From assembly GCA_964420605.1 (NCBI GenBank), contig CAYQUC010000005.1:1-64000 (forward strand): a DNA stretch of 64,000 nucleotides, in the 5' to 3' direction. The DNA comes from CAYQUC01 sp964420605. Its GTDB lineage: Bacteria > Pseudomonadota > Gammaproteobacteria > UBA6429 > Thiohalophilaceae. Positions 17,084 to 26,521 of this stretch are shown here, one piece after another. How positions within the stretch are numbered: position 1 is the stretch's first letter; the number at the start of each line of letters is the position of its first letter. The position numbers and the translations under genes are program-made. A model generated the notes under the pieces. It was not told the DNA's origin and did no database searches. It was given only the letters and a program-made list of their open reading frames with translations.

Positions 17084-18847
17084 TTATAGTAATTTTTTAA
17101 CTGTTTTATTAAACAAACTAGTTAAATCATCAGGCTCAATGTTATGCCACCAAATATTCTCGTTTGCCATTACTGCCGTATTATTTAATTCATTAAGTTC
17201 GATTATTAATAATGTTGCTGCTTCAAAATCAAATTTTGAGGTAACAACAAGCTCAGAGCTGCACAATATAGCCAGTAACTCATTTATTTGAAATTGACTA
17301 TTTTCAATTAAAAAGTTAGCCATATTCCTAAGTAATTTACAATAATCCACATTACGCAAAACAACAGGGATCGCTCGTAACAGTAACGACTCAATTCCAG
17401 TAACAGTGAACTCAATACCAAGATTATTTAAAGTATTGACCTGTGATTCTAAACTATCAATTTGATTTTTTTTGAGCGTTATTGAACTCGGAATCAATAA
17501 GGGTTTCGGCTTTATTTTATCATCTTTAAATTCCAATTTTAAGTTATATAGCTTGATATAACTTTGTGCTTTTAAAGTGTCAATTACGATTAGAGCATTA
17601 TTAGAATCTATCATTATATAACGATGTTCTAAAATTTTAAGTATTTTACCAAAAAAAAAATTATACTCAAAGCTTGGTGGTCTTATTTTTTCTGAATGAA
17701 TATTATAATCAGAAGACGAATCCCTTATAACATTATGATTGGTATTGCCTACAACCGGAAAGTTATCAGTCAAGTATTTTAAGTTAGGCTCATTTGTTAT
17801 GTTGAAGTTTAATGCTTTAGTGATAACATGAGTTAAAAAATCATGCACTATACGCATTTCAACAAATCGAACTTCATGTTTTGTTGGGTGAACATTAACA
17901 TCAATGGATTCTGTATTAATAGTTAAATACAATATATAGGCGACATAACGCCCTTCCGGAATTTTATCACTGAAAGCCGATCTAATCGCATGAAAAATAA
18001 ACCTGTCTCGAATTATACGGCCATTAATATAAAAATATTGAATATCTGCACTTGAGCGCGAATAATTTTGTTTAGCTAACCAACCTGTTAACCTCATTCC
18101 AGATGCTTCAAAATTTAACGAGACGGTATTATCATAAAATGTTTTACCGCATATTTTTAATACTCGACGTGCTTTTGATTGTTGATCTAAAGCTTGTTGC
18201 AATCGGTATATTTCTCGTTCATTATGAATAAAAGTAAACCCAGTATTAAAATCACTTAGCAGCAATTGCTTTATAACTCGTTCAACGTGTAAATATTCTG
18301 TTCGTTCAGTTCGTAAATATTTTTTACGAGCAGGTGTATTATAAAAAATATTATTAGCAGATACAGTTGTACCAATTGGATGGGCGATTGGAACTGGTTT
18401 TAATTTTTCAAGATCGTGCAGATCATACGAAGCACTATTCTCATTAGAATAATCCAACTTCCAGGCTGTATCATCGTCAGCCACTCTTGATAAAATTTCA
18501 AATTTAGAAACTGATGCAATACTGGCTAATGCCTCACCTCTAAAACCTAAAGTATTAATATGCCCAAGTTGTTCCTGAGTATGTAGTTTGCTTGTTGCAT
18601 GAGGACTGACAGCAAGACAGAGTTCATTAGCTGGAATTCCATGACCATCATCAGTAACACTAATTCTTTCCAGACCTGCTTGCACAATATCAATCCGGAT
18701 ATGTTTTGCTCCCGCATCAATACTGTTTTCAATCAGTTCCTTCAAAATCGATGCAGGTCGTTCAACAACCTCACCCGCAGCAATCTGATTTGATAAACTA
18801 ATGGGTAATTTGCGGATAGGGTTTTTTGAGGGGATATGGTTTGACAT
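17084..18847 (-). CDS. mutL: DNA mismatch repair protein MutL, endonuclease motif absent
   Basis: This is a 587-aa GHKL ATPase linking MutS mismatch recognition to strand incision. The N-terminal ATPase has LKELIENSIDAGA, DDGHGI and GFRGEALASIASV, and VNVHPTKHEVRF lies near 320. The C-terminal dimerisation domain aligns at LIVIDTLKAQSYIKLYNLK, where endonuclease-active MutL has a DQHAxxERxxYE motif. All its metal-binding residues are replaced, so this MutL should lack nicking activity, as in MutH-containing bacteria. I use the ATG at 18847; a TTG six codons earlier is in frame. It lies between amiB and miaA. Confidence 0.94.
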   Translation of the reverse strand: MSNHIPSKNPIRKLPISLSNQIAAGEVVERPASILKELIENSIDAGAKHIRIDIVQAGLERISVTDDGHGIPANELCLAVSPHATSKLHTQEQLGHINTLGFRGEALASIASVSKFEILSRVADDDTAWKLDYSNENSASYDLHDLEKLKPVPIAHPIGTTVSANNIFYNTPARKKYLRTERTEYLHVERVIKQLLLSDFNTGFTFIHNEREIYRLQQALDQQSKARRVLKICGKTFYDNTVSLNFEASGMRLTGWLAKQNYSRSSADIQYFYINGRIIRDRFIFHAIRSAFSDKIPEGRYVAYILYLTINTESIDVNVHPTKHEVRFVEMRIVHDFLTHVITKALNFNITNEPNLKYLTDNFPVVGNTNHNVIRDSSSDYNIHSEKIRPPSFEYNFFFGKILKILEHRYIMIDSNNALIVIDTLKAQSYIKLYNLKLEFKDDKIKPKPLLIPSSITLKKNQIDSLESQVNTLNNLGIEFTVTGIESLLLRAIPVVLRNVDYCKLLRNMANFLIENSQFQINELLAILCSSELVVTSKFDFEAATLLIIELNELNNTAVMANENIWWHNIEPDDLTSLFNKTVKKLL

Positions 18848-19007
18848 GTTAGCTATTAGTTTCAAATTTATAATGATATTTAATATAAATTATCATTGCT
18901 GCCCTATTAACTCTAAATAATAAAGCTAACAGAACAGTTGTAATAGATTAATGATGAATCTATCGGGTAAAATTTTCAGTTCACCGTTATTTAACTTTAT
19001 AATAAAT

Positions 19008-20321
19008 TTAAATAACCGGTATTTGAAGTATTTTACCAACTAATAATTTATCCGTTGATAAATTATTAGCCAAACGAATTCCTTTGACGCTCACTTTATA
19101 TCGTTTTGCAATATGTGATAATGTTTCACCACTCGTAATTTTATGTTCGTGCTGCTTCAGTAATGCGAGTTTAGTTCCAGGAGGCGCATTCGATTTAAAG
19201 TAGTTTTGTACACCCCGTAAAATTGCTTTTGACATTTTCTTTTGATAGTTGCCATTGCGTAATCGAGATTCTTCTTTTGGATTTGAAATAAATGCCATTT
19301 CAATTAAAATTGATGGCATATCTGGCGCTTTTAATACCCGAAAACCCGCCTTTTCAACATGATTTTTATGCAGTGAATTAACACCTTTTAATTTACGTAA
19401 AACTTGTTTAGCAACTCGGTGGCTGTCTTCTAGGGTCGAATTTTTTACCATGTCAACTAAGACCAATTTAAGTAAATCGCCTTTATCTCCTAAACTCACA
19501 CCACCAATCAAATCAGAATTATTCTCTTTATTGGCTAACCAGCCTGCGGCTTCACTACTTGCGCCATTATCTGAGAGTACATAGACTGATGAACCTTTTG
19601 CCTTTTTCGTACGAAAAGCATCAGCATGTAATGAGATAAATAAATCAGCTTGAACATCTCTTGCAATTTCTACGCGCTTACCTAGGCCAACATAATAATC
19701 ACCTTTTCTGATTAATATCGCCTTCATGCCATGTTGTTTATTAATTTTTTTAGCCAGTTTTTTAGCTACTTGCAACACAATTTTCTTTTCTTTTGTGCCA
19801 CGATAACCTATTGCACCCGGATCGTCACCGCCATGTCCCGCATCAATAGCAATAATAACATCACGAGGTTTATTGACATTAAAGCGTCTAATTTTAGGTT
19901 TGCTTTTTTTACGAGTGTGTTTTTTATTAAATAAATCTAAAACTAATCGATGGCCATAGTCTTTGTTTGGTGATAAAACAAAGCTTTTTGGCTGCACTGC
20001 TTTTTTTAAATCAAGAACAATGCGCAAATCATTTTTATTTCGTTTTGCAGCTCGCACACCGCGCAACAGAGAGTCATTGCCATCAAGCTGTAAATTGGAT
20101 AGCGATGCAATCAAACTGGTATTTTTTAAATCAATAACTATTCTATTCGGGGACTTCATGGTAAACAAGTCATGCGTAACTCGTTTACTTAAATCAAACA
20201 CCAATCGAGTATTATCCGGAGCTTGCCAGATACGCACGCCCTCAATAAATGTCTTCGCATAACCACTTTGTGCAAAAGCGAAAAAAGATAACACGAAAAA
20301 GAATAATCTGAGTTTAAACAT
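19008..20321 (-). CDS. amiB: N-acetylmuramoyl-L-alanine amidase, AMIN-Amidase_3-LysM
   Basis: This 437-aa periplasmic amidase cleaves the stem peptide from MurNAc during daughter-cell separation. A signal peptide spans about 1-22 (cut after QSGYA). The AMIN domain (about 25-130, VRIWQAPDNTRLVFDLSK) targets the septum. The zinc amidase domain (about 150-375) shows the ligands in IDAGHGGDDPGA, SLHADAF and the catalytic Glu of ILIEMAFISN. A LysM domain ends the protein (HKITSGETLSHIAKRYKVS). The C-terminal LysM and the tsaE-mutL location favour AmiB. Activation by an EnvC/NlpD-type LytM factor is expected from the family. Confidence 0.94.
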   Translation of the reverse strand: MFKLRLFFFVLSFFAFAQSGYAKTFIEGVRIWQAPDNTRLVFDLSKRVTHDLFTMKSPNRIVIDLKNTSLIASLSNLQLDGNDSLLRGVRAAKRNKNDLRIVLDLKKAVQPKSFVLSPNKDYGHRLVLDLFNKKHTRKKSKPKIRRFNVNKPRDVIIAIDAGHGGDDPGAIGYRGTKEKKIVLQVAKKLAKKINKQHGMKAILIRKGDYYVGLGKRVEIARDVQADLFISLHADAFRTKKAKGSSVYVLSDNGASSEAAGWLANKENNSDLIGGVSLGDKGDLLKLVLVDMVKNSTLEDSHRVAKQVLRKLKGVNSLHKNHVEKAGFRVLKAPDMPSILIEMAFISNPKEESRLRNGNYQKKMSKAILRGVQNYFKSNAPPGTKLALLKQHEHKITSGETLSHIAKRYKVSVKGIRLANNLSTDKLLVGKILQIPVI

Positions 20322-20544
20322 AAATTTCTATACTACTTAATATCATTATAAAAAAATTAACATAATTCTTATCTTATTATGGGTCAAAATTGTGCGTTAC
20401 TTCAAGTATTTTATCGGCAATTCTTCATATATCTTAAATGGTTAAGATATAAAGCTCGTGTTATCTCTCAAACTCGACTAAACCGATCTATTTACATATT
20501 TATAGTGCAATTTTTGGCAAAACAATGCCAAATAAATAAATTAA

Positions 20545-20973
20545 TCAGTTAATTATTAACTGTCGGCCATTATCCTGAATATCGAGCCGAATTGTTAATT
20601 CCGCAGCTGGTAACCAGCCTTCTCCCTGTTCAGGCCACTCGATTAAACAAATTGAATTCTTGTGAAAGTAATCACGAGCGCCCATAAATTCTAATTCCTC
20701 GGGATCACGCATCCGGTATAGATCAAAATGATAAAATTCAATATTATCAATAATATAAGGTTCAACAAGAGTATAAGTTGGACTCTTTACTGTACCTTGA
20801 TAACCTAGTGCATGAAATAACCCTCGTACCAAGGTAGTTTTACCCGCACCTAAACCCCCAATAAGATAAATTACTTTTGGATGTTCGTACTGTTGACACA
20901 ATTCTGCTAATTCAGTTCCAATCGCAACTGTCTGAGTTTCATCACTCAGAAAACGTGAGGTAATATCGTTCAT
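20545..20973 (-). CDS. tsaE: tRNA threonylcarbamoyladenosine biosynthesis ATPase TsaE
   Basis: This 142-aa P-loop protein of the t6A37 complex (TsaB-TsaD-TsaE) drives catalytic turnover by ATP hydrolysis. Walker A is GGLGAGKTT at about 39-47. The family motifs SPTYTLVEPY, YHFDLYRM and IEWPEQGEGWLP are present. It sits 25 bp after nnr and 223 bp before amiB, the usual nnr-tsaE-amiB order. Confidence 0.96.
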   Translation of the reverse strand: MNDITSRFLSDETQTVAIGTELAELCQQYEHPKVIYLIGGLGAGKTTLVRGLFHALGYQGTVKSPTYTLVEPYIIDNIEFYHFDLYRMRDPEELEFMGARDYFHKNSICLIEWPEQGEGWLPAAELTIRLDIQDNGRQLIIN

Positions 20974-20998
20974 GGTTATTTAAAACAAAGACTAAGGA

Positions 20999-22480
20999 TT
21001 AAGGATTGACGAGGTTTCGTATCCAAGGCATTAAATCGCTGGCTAATAAGCCTCGTTCTCCCGACTCAAGTGCAGCACTGTCCGCTGCGACTGCGTGTAA
21101 ACAAACTCCCAACCGGGTTGCATTTTTTTTGCTCAGTCCTTGTGCAATAAGCCCTCCAATGATTCCAGATAAAACATCGCCCATACCACCCGAAGCCATT
21201 CCAGGGTTACCATCGGTACAAACGCCTATCAACTCATGGTTAACAGCAATTAGAGTACCACGTCCTTTCAGTATAACAACCCCATCATACCGATCTTTTA
21301 ACTGACAAATAGCATCATACCTATCCTGTTGTATTTCCGTGGTCGATAAACCCAGTAGTCTTGCTGCTTCACCTGGATGTGGCGTTAGTATCCAATTTTT
21401 ATTCTGGGTCGGCTGCTTGGCAAGTAAATTTAATGCATCCGCATCAACTACCATCGGAAGGTCAGACGATAAGGCTTCATTGAACATTTCATTCGCCCAG
21501 GAAGATTGCCCCAAACCAGGTCCTATAATGATATTCGTCGCTTTTTTTAATAATATCGATAATGCACTAGCCGTCTCAATACCATGACACATCAGTTCAG
21601 GACAATTTATATTGATAATACTTGCATGCACCGAGCGAGTCGCAATGCTGACTAAACCCGCACCAGTACGTAATGCTGCTTCACCAGCCAAACGTATTGC
21701 GCCGGTATAACCTTCATCACCACCGATGACCACGACATGACCAAAGTCGCCTTTGTGAACGGTTTGTTCCCTAACGTGTAATCGATTAATCAGTTTATGG
21801 TATTTCAATCTAACCGCTGAAGGTTCAAATTGATTATAAACTGCTTCTGGAATATTCAGATCATCGAATGCCAATTCACCGCAATAGTCTGCAGCATACC
21901 CCGTCACTAGGCCTTGTTTCATTCCGATAAATGATATAGTGCAATCGGCAATAACTGCTTCACCCATCGGAATTCCTGTGTCTCCATTTAAACCCGACGG
22001 AATATCCAAGGCTAACACCGCAGCATTGCTATAATTAATTGTACTAATTGCTTGTTTCCAAATCCCGGTAACCTCATCACGTAAGCCGGTACCCAGCAAT
22101 GCATCAACAATTACATCATAATGTGATAAGTTTTGATTTTGAAACGTTTCAGGTTCAATACCAACACTAAATAACCGCTGAGATGCAGCAAATGCATCAC
22201 CGTGTAATTTATTGCTATCACCCAATTGTAATACGGTGGTTTTAATTCCGGCTTCCATTGCTAAACGTGCCACCACGTAGCCATCACCCCCGTTATTGCC
22301 AATGCCACATAACACCACCATGGTTTTAGCATCAGGCCAATTTTCGCGACACTTATTAAACGCAGACTCACCAGCTCTTTCCATTAACACATTACCAGGA
22401 ATTTCAAGTTGTTCAATTGCGAAACGATCCATCTTTGTTACTTGTTTCGATCGATATAAATTGTGCGTTTTTTGTGTCAT
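20999..22480 (-). CDS. nnr: bifunctional NAD(P)H-hydrate epimerase / ADP-dependent dehydratase
   Basis: This 493-aa fusion repairs hydrated NAD(P)H. The N-terminal YjeF_N (epimerase, NnrE) domain covers about 1-215, with CGIGNNGGDGYVVARLA, DALLGTGLRD and ALDIPSGLNGDTG. The C-terminal ribokinase-like dehydratase (NnrD) covers about 225-490, with GEAALRTGAGLVSIAT, LTPHPGEAARLLG and TDGNPGMASGGMGDVLSGII. Length matches E. coli Nnr (515 aa). It is divergently arranged with queG, 18 bp between start codons, so both promoters must lie within or overlap the neighbouring 5' coding sequence. Confidence 0.96.
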   Translation of the reverse strand: MTQKTHNLYRSKQVTKMDRFAIEQLEIPGNVLMERAGESAFNKCRENWPDAKTMVVLCGIGNNGGDGYVVARLAMEAGIKTTVLQLGDSNKLHGDAFAASQRLFSVGIEPETFQNQNLSHYDVIVDALLGTGLRDEVTGIWKQAISTINYSNAAVLALDIPSGLNGDTGIPMGEAVIADCTISFIGMKQGLVTGYAADYCGELAFDDLNIPEAVYNQFEPSAVRLKYHKLINRLHVREQTVHKGDFGHVVVIGGDEGYTGAIRLAGEAALRTGAGLVSIATRSVHASIININCPELMCHGIETASALSILLKKATNIIIGPGLGQSSWANEMFNEALSSDLPMVVDADALNLLAKQPTQNKNWILTPHPGEAARLLGLSTTEIQQDRYDAICQLKDRYDGVVILKGRGTLIAVNHELIGVCTDGNPGMASGGMGDVLSGIIGGLIAQGLSKKNATRLGVCLHAVAADSAALESGERGLLASDLMPWIRNLVNP

Positions 22481-22498
22481 GGGTTTATCATAACCATT

Positions 22499-23596
22499 AT
22501 GAAACCGATAAAACAGTCTTTGTCTAAATTAAAACCAGCCGCCCTTCTAGCCCAAAAAATTAAACGCTGGGGGCTTGAACTGGGATTTCAGGATGTGGGT
22601 ATAAGCAACACTGACTTATCGGAAGCCGAATTAAAATTGATAAATTGGCTAAAAAACAAACATCATGGCGAAATGCAATGGATGCAAGCACATGGCAATA
22701 AACGCAGTCGACCGAGCAAATTACTACCCGGTACAACTCGGATTATCAGTGTCAGACTGAATTATTTACCCGAAGAAAACACCAAACCAAACACCATTTT
22801 AAATGATAATTTAAAAGCCTATATTTCACGTTACAGCCTAGGCCGCGATTATCATAAGCTGATGCGAACTCGACTGCAAAAACTGGCTGATATAATTAAT
22901 AATGAAATTGGTGATTTTACTTATCGTGCCTTTGTAGACAGTGCGCCAGTGTTGGAAAAAGCCATCGCTGAAAAAGCCGGATTAGGTTGGATTGGAAAAC
23001 ACAGCAATTTAATAAACAAACAACACGGCTCGTGGTTTTTCCTTGGTGAGTTATACACTAATTTGGACTTACCTATTGATAACCCAGCCCAAAACCATTG
23101 TGGCACCTGTACTACTTGTATTGAAAAGTGTCCAACTAAAGCCATTATTGCACCGTATACGGTTGATGCCCGCCGGTGCATTTCATATTTAACGATAGAA
23201 TTAAAAGGCAGTATACCTGTGGAATTTCGTTCAATGATGGGTAATCGTATTTATGGTTGTGATGACTGTCAATTAGTATGTCCCTGGACTCGGTTTAGCG
23301 CATCAAGCAATGAACCTGACTTCAATCCTCGCCACCAACTTAATTCCATTGAGTTAATCGAATTATTTAAATGGACTGAAACTGAATTTTTACGTAACAC
23401 TGAAGGCATGGCCATCAGACGAATTGGCTATGAGTCATGGAGTCGAAATATTGCAGTGGCACTAGGTAATGCCGATCATAATGACGCAATTGTAAACGCA
23501 CTACACTCTAGAGAAAATGATGACTCAAAAATTGTTAGAGAACATGTCAGTTGGTCGTTAAATAAATTATCGCAGTTTAATTTTATCAAACTTTGA
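22499..23596 (+). CDS. queG: epoxyqueuosine reductase QueG
   Basis: This 365-aa cobalamin and iron-sulfur enzyme reduces epoxyqueuosine to queuosine in tRNA. Two [4Fe-4S] motifs are visible: CGTCTTCIEKCPTKAI and GCDDCQLVCPW, with the family CISYLTIELKG between them. The catalytic Asp region is FVDSAPVLEKAIAEKAGLGW. A C-terminal helical repeat (RIGYESWSRNIAVALGN) resembles HEAT motifs. I use the ATG at 22499; an upstream GTG (22463) would run into nnr. The stop overlaps the opposing small gene by 11 bp. Confidence 0.95.
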   Translation: MKPIKQSLSKLKPAALLAQKIKRWGLELGFQDVGISNTDLSEAELKLINWLKNKHHGEMQWMQAHGNKRSRPSKLLPGTTRIISVRLNYLPEENTKPNTILNDNLKAYISRYSLGRDYHKLMRTRLQKLADIINNEIGDFTYRAFVDSAPVLEKAIAEKAGLGWIGKHSNLINKQHGSWFFLGELYTNLDLPIDNPAQNHCGTCTTCIEKCPTKAIIAPYTVDARRCISYLTIELKGSIPVEFRSMMGNRIYGCDDCQLVCPWTRFSASSNEPDFNPRHQLNSIELIELFKWTETEFLRNTEGMAIRRIGYESWSRNIAVALGNADHNDAIVNALHSRENDDSKIVREHVSWSLNKLSQFNFIKL

Positions 23597-23828
23597 CATC
23601 AATAATAGTACCTTTAACTGCATCAGCCACTTTAGCTGATTTTACATTCGCTTCAATTTGTAATTTGTCTTGCTTCAAATCCAGTAACGCATTGACCTGC
23701 TCGACCTGACCTTTCATCTGTGTTGCGCTTGCTAAATCTGCTGTATGCTTACGTGCATTCTTTAAGCCTTTTTGCATCCCTGCTAAGGCGGTATACGTCG
23801 ATGAACCAACTTTCACTACAATCACCAT
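23586..23828 (-). CDS. small flagellar-rod-like protein (Flg axial-family ends fused)
   Basis: This is an 80-aa protein with no signal peptide. Its N-terminal half (SSTYTALAGMQKGLKNARKH) resembles the N-terminal helix of flagellar rod/hook proteins. Its end (EANVKSAKVADAVKGTIIDV) resembles their C-terminal helix, as though the globular middle had been removed. Short proteins of this kind occur in other gammaproteobacteria and are often mislabelled FlgE/FlgC. A sigma-28-like promoter lies just upstream, which supports a motility link. No other flagellar gene is in the window. The alternative is an unrelated small helical protein with chance similarity. It ends inside the queG 3' end (11-bp convergent overlap). 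Confidence 0.65.
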   Translation of the reverse strand: MVIVVKVGSSTYTALAGMQKGLKNARKHTADLASATQMKGQVEQVNALLDLKQDKLQIEANVKSAKVADAVKGTIIDVKV

Positions 23829-23850
23829 ATAAATCTACCGCTATAGATAA

Positions 23851-23877
23851 TTAGCGTCTTATATTAGCGGTTCTTTA
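23851..23877 (-). promoter_or_regulatory. candidate sigma-28 (FliA) promoter
   Basis: On the minus strand TAAAGAAC is separated by 11 bp from GACGCTAA. The FliA consensus is TAAAGTTT-N11-GCCGATAA, so five of eight and six of eight positions match with the exact spacer. It ends 22 bp upstream of the small rod-like gene. The motif CGCTAAT is repeated within the site, so an operator is an alternative reading. Confidence 0.45.
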
Positions 23878-23979
23878 ATTACGCGCTATCAAGTTACTAG
23901 TACAAGGTTTATTATACACTTAGCCCAATTACACTTATTTAATGTATTGATTTAATAGCGTCAGGATGATAAAAATACG

Positions 23980-24591
23980 ATGAATATCCAAAATACAATA
24001 AACAACGATTTTCTCAAAGATATTTCAGGCGTAATTCTTGCTGGTGGTAAAAGTTCTCGAATGGGTGAAGATAAGGGTTTAAAAAAGTTTAAAAATATCG
24101 CTTTAATTGAATACACTATCAAGAAAATTAAACCTCAAGTTAATAACATGAGTATTAATACCAATCAAAATCACGAACAATACCAACAATTCTCATATCC
24201 GTTAATAACCGATATAAATCCAGACCGATTAGGCCCATTGTCAGGAATATACAGTTCACTTATCACTATTAATACCAACTGGGCTTTTTTTAGTGCTTGT
24301 GATACTCCCTACTTACCGAATGATATAGTCGCGCGTCTATACCAGCAAACGCAGCAACAAAACACATTAATAGCTGTAGTAGAAACTAATACGAAATTAC
24401 AACCTTTAGTATTATTACTGCATAAAAAACTATCAGACAGTATCAATACGTTTCTTACTAGCGGTGCGAGAAAAACCCAAGAATGGATTATGCAGCAAAA
24501 TCCAACTGTGCTCGATTGTAGTAATGAATGTAACGCATTTATTAACATTAATACCCAAGAAGATTTTTTAGCTTTTGAAAAAAATCAATAA
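23980..24591 (+). CDS. mobA: molybdenum cofactor guanylyltransferase MobA
   Basis: This 203-aa enzyme attaches GMP to molybdopterin to form the MGD cofactor used by DMSO-reductase-family enzymes. The nucleotide-binding signature VILAGGKSSRMGEDKGL lies at about 18-34, followed by DINPDRLGPLSGIYSSL and the metal-binding FFSACDTPYLP. Length fits (194 in E. coli). It is followed by mobB 12 bp downstream. At least one MGD enzyme (for example nitrate or formate type) is implied elsewhere in the genome. Confidence 0.95.
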   Translation: MNIQNTINNDFLKDISGVILAGGKSSRMGEDKGLKKFKNIALIEYTIKKIKPQVNNMSINTNQNHEQYQQFSYPLITDINPDRLGPLSGIYSSLITINTNWAFFSACDTPYLPNDIVARLYQQTQQQNTLIAVVETNTKLQPLVLLLHKKLSDSINTFLTSGARKTQEWIMQQNPTVLDCSNECNAFININTQEDFLAFEKNQ

Positions 24592-24603
24592 CATGAGATT
24601 AAC

Positions 24604-25140
24604 ATGAATCAAATCATCACTAATATCGAATGCCCTATCATCGGATTTGTTGCTTATTCAGGAACAGGAAAAACCACATTATTAAAAAAAATAATTACCA
24701 TTTTACACAATAAAAATCTTAAACTCGGTGTGATAAAACACGCGCATCACAATTTTGATATTGATATCCCCGGCAAAGATAGTTACGAATTACGCCATGC
24801 CGGAGCCTCTCAGATGTTAGTTGCATCAAATAACCGATGGGCATTGGTCACTGAAACACATCAACAGTTTGAAGAGCCTGAGCTATCAAGTTTATTAAAA
24901 CAACTAAACCATAAAAACCTCGATTTAATATTAGTCGAAGGTTTTAAACATGAGAAGTTCAACAAAATAGAATTACACCGCCCGTCACTAGGTAAAGCCA
25001 GGCTATATCCCAACGATGAAAATATTATTGCCATTGCAACCGATGAAGCCAATAGCCTAAACACCGATTTGGAAATTCTGGATATAAATAATGCAAACGC
25101 TATTGCTGGCTTTTTAATAAAAAAATTCAATTTATCCTGA
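24604..25140 (+). CDS. mobB: molybdopterin-guanine dinucleotide biosynthesis adaptor MobB
   Basis: This is a 178-aa P-loop GTPase that assists MobA. Walker A is YSGTGKTTLL at about 18-27. HAHHNFDIDIPGKDSYELRHAGA is the conserved substrate segment, and LILVEGFKHEKFNKIELHR is the second family block. It starts 12 bp after mobA, so the pair is probably co-transcribed. moeA follows after 95 bp that contain a TGTATAAT -10-like element. Confidence 0.95.
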   Translation: MNQIITNIECPIIGFVAYSGTGKTTLLKKIITILHNKNLKLGVIKHAHHNFDIDIPGKDSYELRHAGASQMLVASNNRWALVTETHQQFEEPELSSLLKQLNHKNLDLILVEGFKHEKFNKIELHRPSLGKARLYPNDENIIAIATDEANSLNTDLEILDINNANAIAGFLIKKFNLS

Positions 25141-25235
25141 GCGATATCACTTTTATATCAGTAATTAAATACATTTTTTTGTATAATCTGCATTAATCTT
25201 ACTATATTAATAAACACATAATACTGAGTAACCCC

Positions 25236-26516
25236 ATGATAAATACACTTATTCCCGTTCAACCCAATTGTGACGATTTTGACCCCACTAGTTTATCGGT
25301 AAGCCAAGCTACAGACCGAATTACAGCCTTAGTCACCACCACGTTGCGTACAGTAAAAGTTACAGAACGGTTGAGTTGTCGTTCGGCATTTGGTCGAGTT
25401 TTGGCTGAGGACATTATTGCACGCCTGAGTACCCCACCTTATGATAATTCAGCAATGGACGGATATGCTATTGATGCAAGCGATATTCCCGGCTCGGATA
25501 CGACAACATTAAAAATTATTGGCACCTCATGGGCTGGAAAGCCGTTTCTAGGTTCAGTCAAACCAGGTGAATGTATTCGCATAATGACTGGTGCAAAAAT
25601 GCCTCAAGGCGCAGACACTGTCATAATGCAAGAACACGTCACTAAGGCTGACTCAAGCATTACAATCAGTAGCGGACATTGTGCCAAACAAAATGTGCGC
25701 TACATAGGTGAAGATATATCAGTTGGCAGCGTCGTTTTAACTGCGGGTAAAAAAATTGCTGCAGCCGAACTTGGCATAATTGCATCGATGGGGATATCTG
25801 AAATTACGGTGCACCGTAAATTACGTATCGCTATTTTTTCTACAGGTGATGAGTTGCGCGGAATTGGCGAAGTACTTGAAGATGGGCAAATTTATGATAG
25901 TAATCGCTATTCACTATTTGGACTGTTACAACGAGAATATATTGAAATAGTTGATATGGGCGTTATCCCTGATGACCGAACAACAATAGAAAATGCATTT
26001 GAACAAGCTGCCAGCATCGCTGATGTCGTCATAACTTCCGGTGGTGTATCAGTTGGTGACGCGGACTATGTTAAAGAAACGCTCGAAAAAATAGGCAGCA
26101 TTAATTTTTGGAAAATTGCAATGAAACCCGGTCGACCACTTGCTTTTGGAAAAATCAATGATGCTATTTTCTTTGGCTTGCCCGGTAACCCCGTATCTGT
26201 CATAGCTACTTTTACACAGTTTGCACTTCCAGGAGTTCGAGCCTTAGCTGGACTCACTAAAACCAACAATATCAACTATCAGGTACGATGTGTCACTGAA
26301 CTCAAAAAACGTGCCGGACGTATGGATTTCCAACGTGGTTATTTATCAGTTGACAATAACGGACAATTATCCGTAGCTGTTACTGGATTACAAGCCTCTC
26401 ATATTCTAAGCTCAATGAGTTACAGTAACTGTTTCATCATACTTCCAGAAGATACAACGCATGTCGCAATCGACACTATGGTGGAAGTTCAACCATTTAA
26501 TGAATGGATTGAATAA
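25236..26516 (+). CDS. moeA: molybdopterin molybdenumtransferase MoeA
   Basis: This 426-aa enzyme inserts molybdate into adenylylated molybdopterin. Conserved stretches are PPYDNSAMDGYAI, IMTGAKMPQGADTVIMQE, FSTGDEL and SNRYSL. The MoCF-binding block has TSGGVSVGDADYVKE, and FWKIAMKPGRPLAFG and FGLPGNPVS follow near the end. The domain order and length match E. coli MoeA (411 aa). With mobA and mobB it covers the last steps of the cofactor pathway; moaABCDE are not in the window. Confidence 0.96.
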   Translation: MINTLIPVQPNCDDFDPTSLSVSQATDRITALVTTTLRTVKVTERLSCRSAFGRVLAEDIIARLSTPPYDNSAMDGYAIDASDIPGSDTTTLKIIGTSWAGKPFLGSVKPGECIRIMTGAKMPQGADTVIMQEHVTKADSSITISSGHCAKQNVRYIGEDISVGSVVLTAGKKIAAAELGIIASMGISEITVHRKLRIAIFSTGDELRGIGEVLEDGQIYDSNRYSLFGLLQREYIEIVDMGVIPDDRTTIENAFEQAASIADVVITSGGVSVGDADYVKETLEKIGSINFWKIAMKPGRPLAFGKINDAIFFGLPGNPVSVIATFTQFALPGVRALAGLTKTNNINYQVRCVTELKKRAGRMDFQRGYLSVDNNGQLSVAVTGLQASHILSSMSYSNCFIILPEDTTHVAIDTMVEVQPFNEWIE

Positions 26517-26521
26517 ATTTA

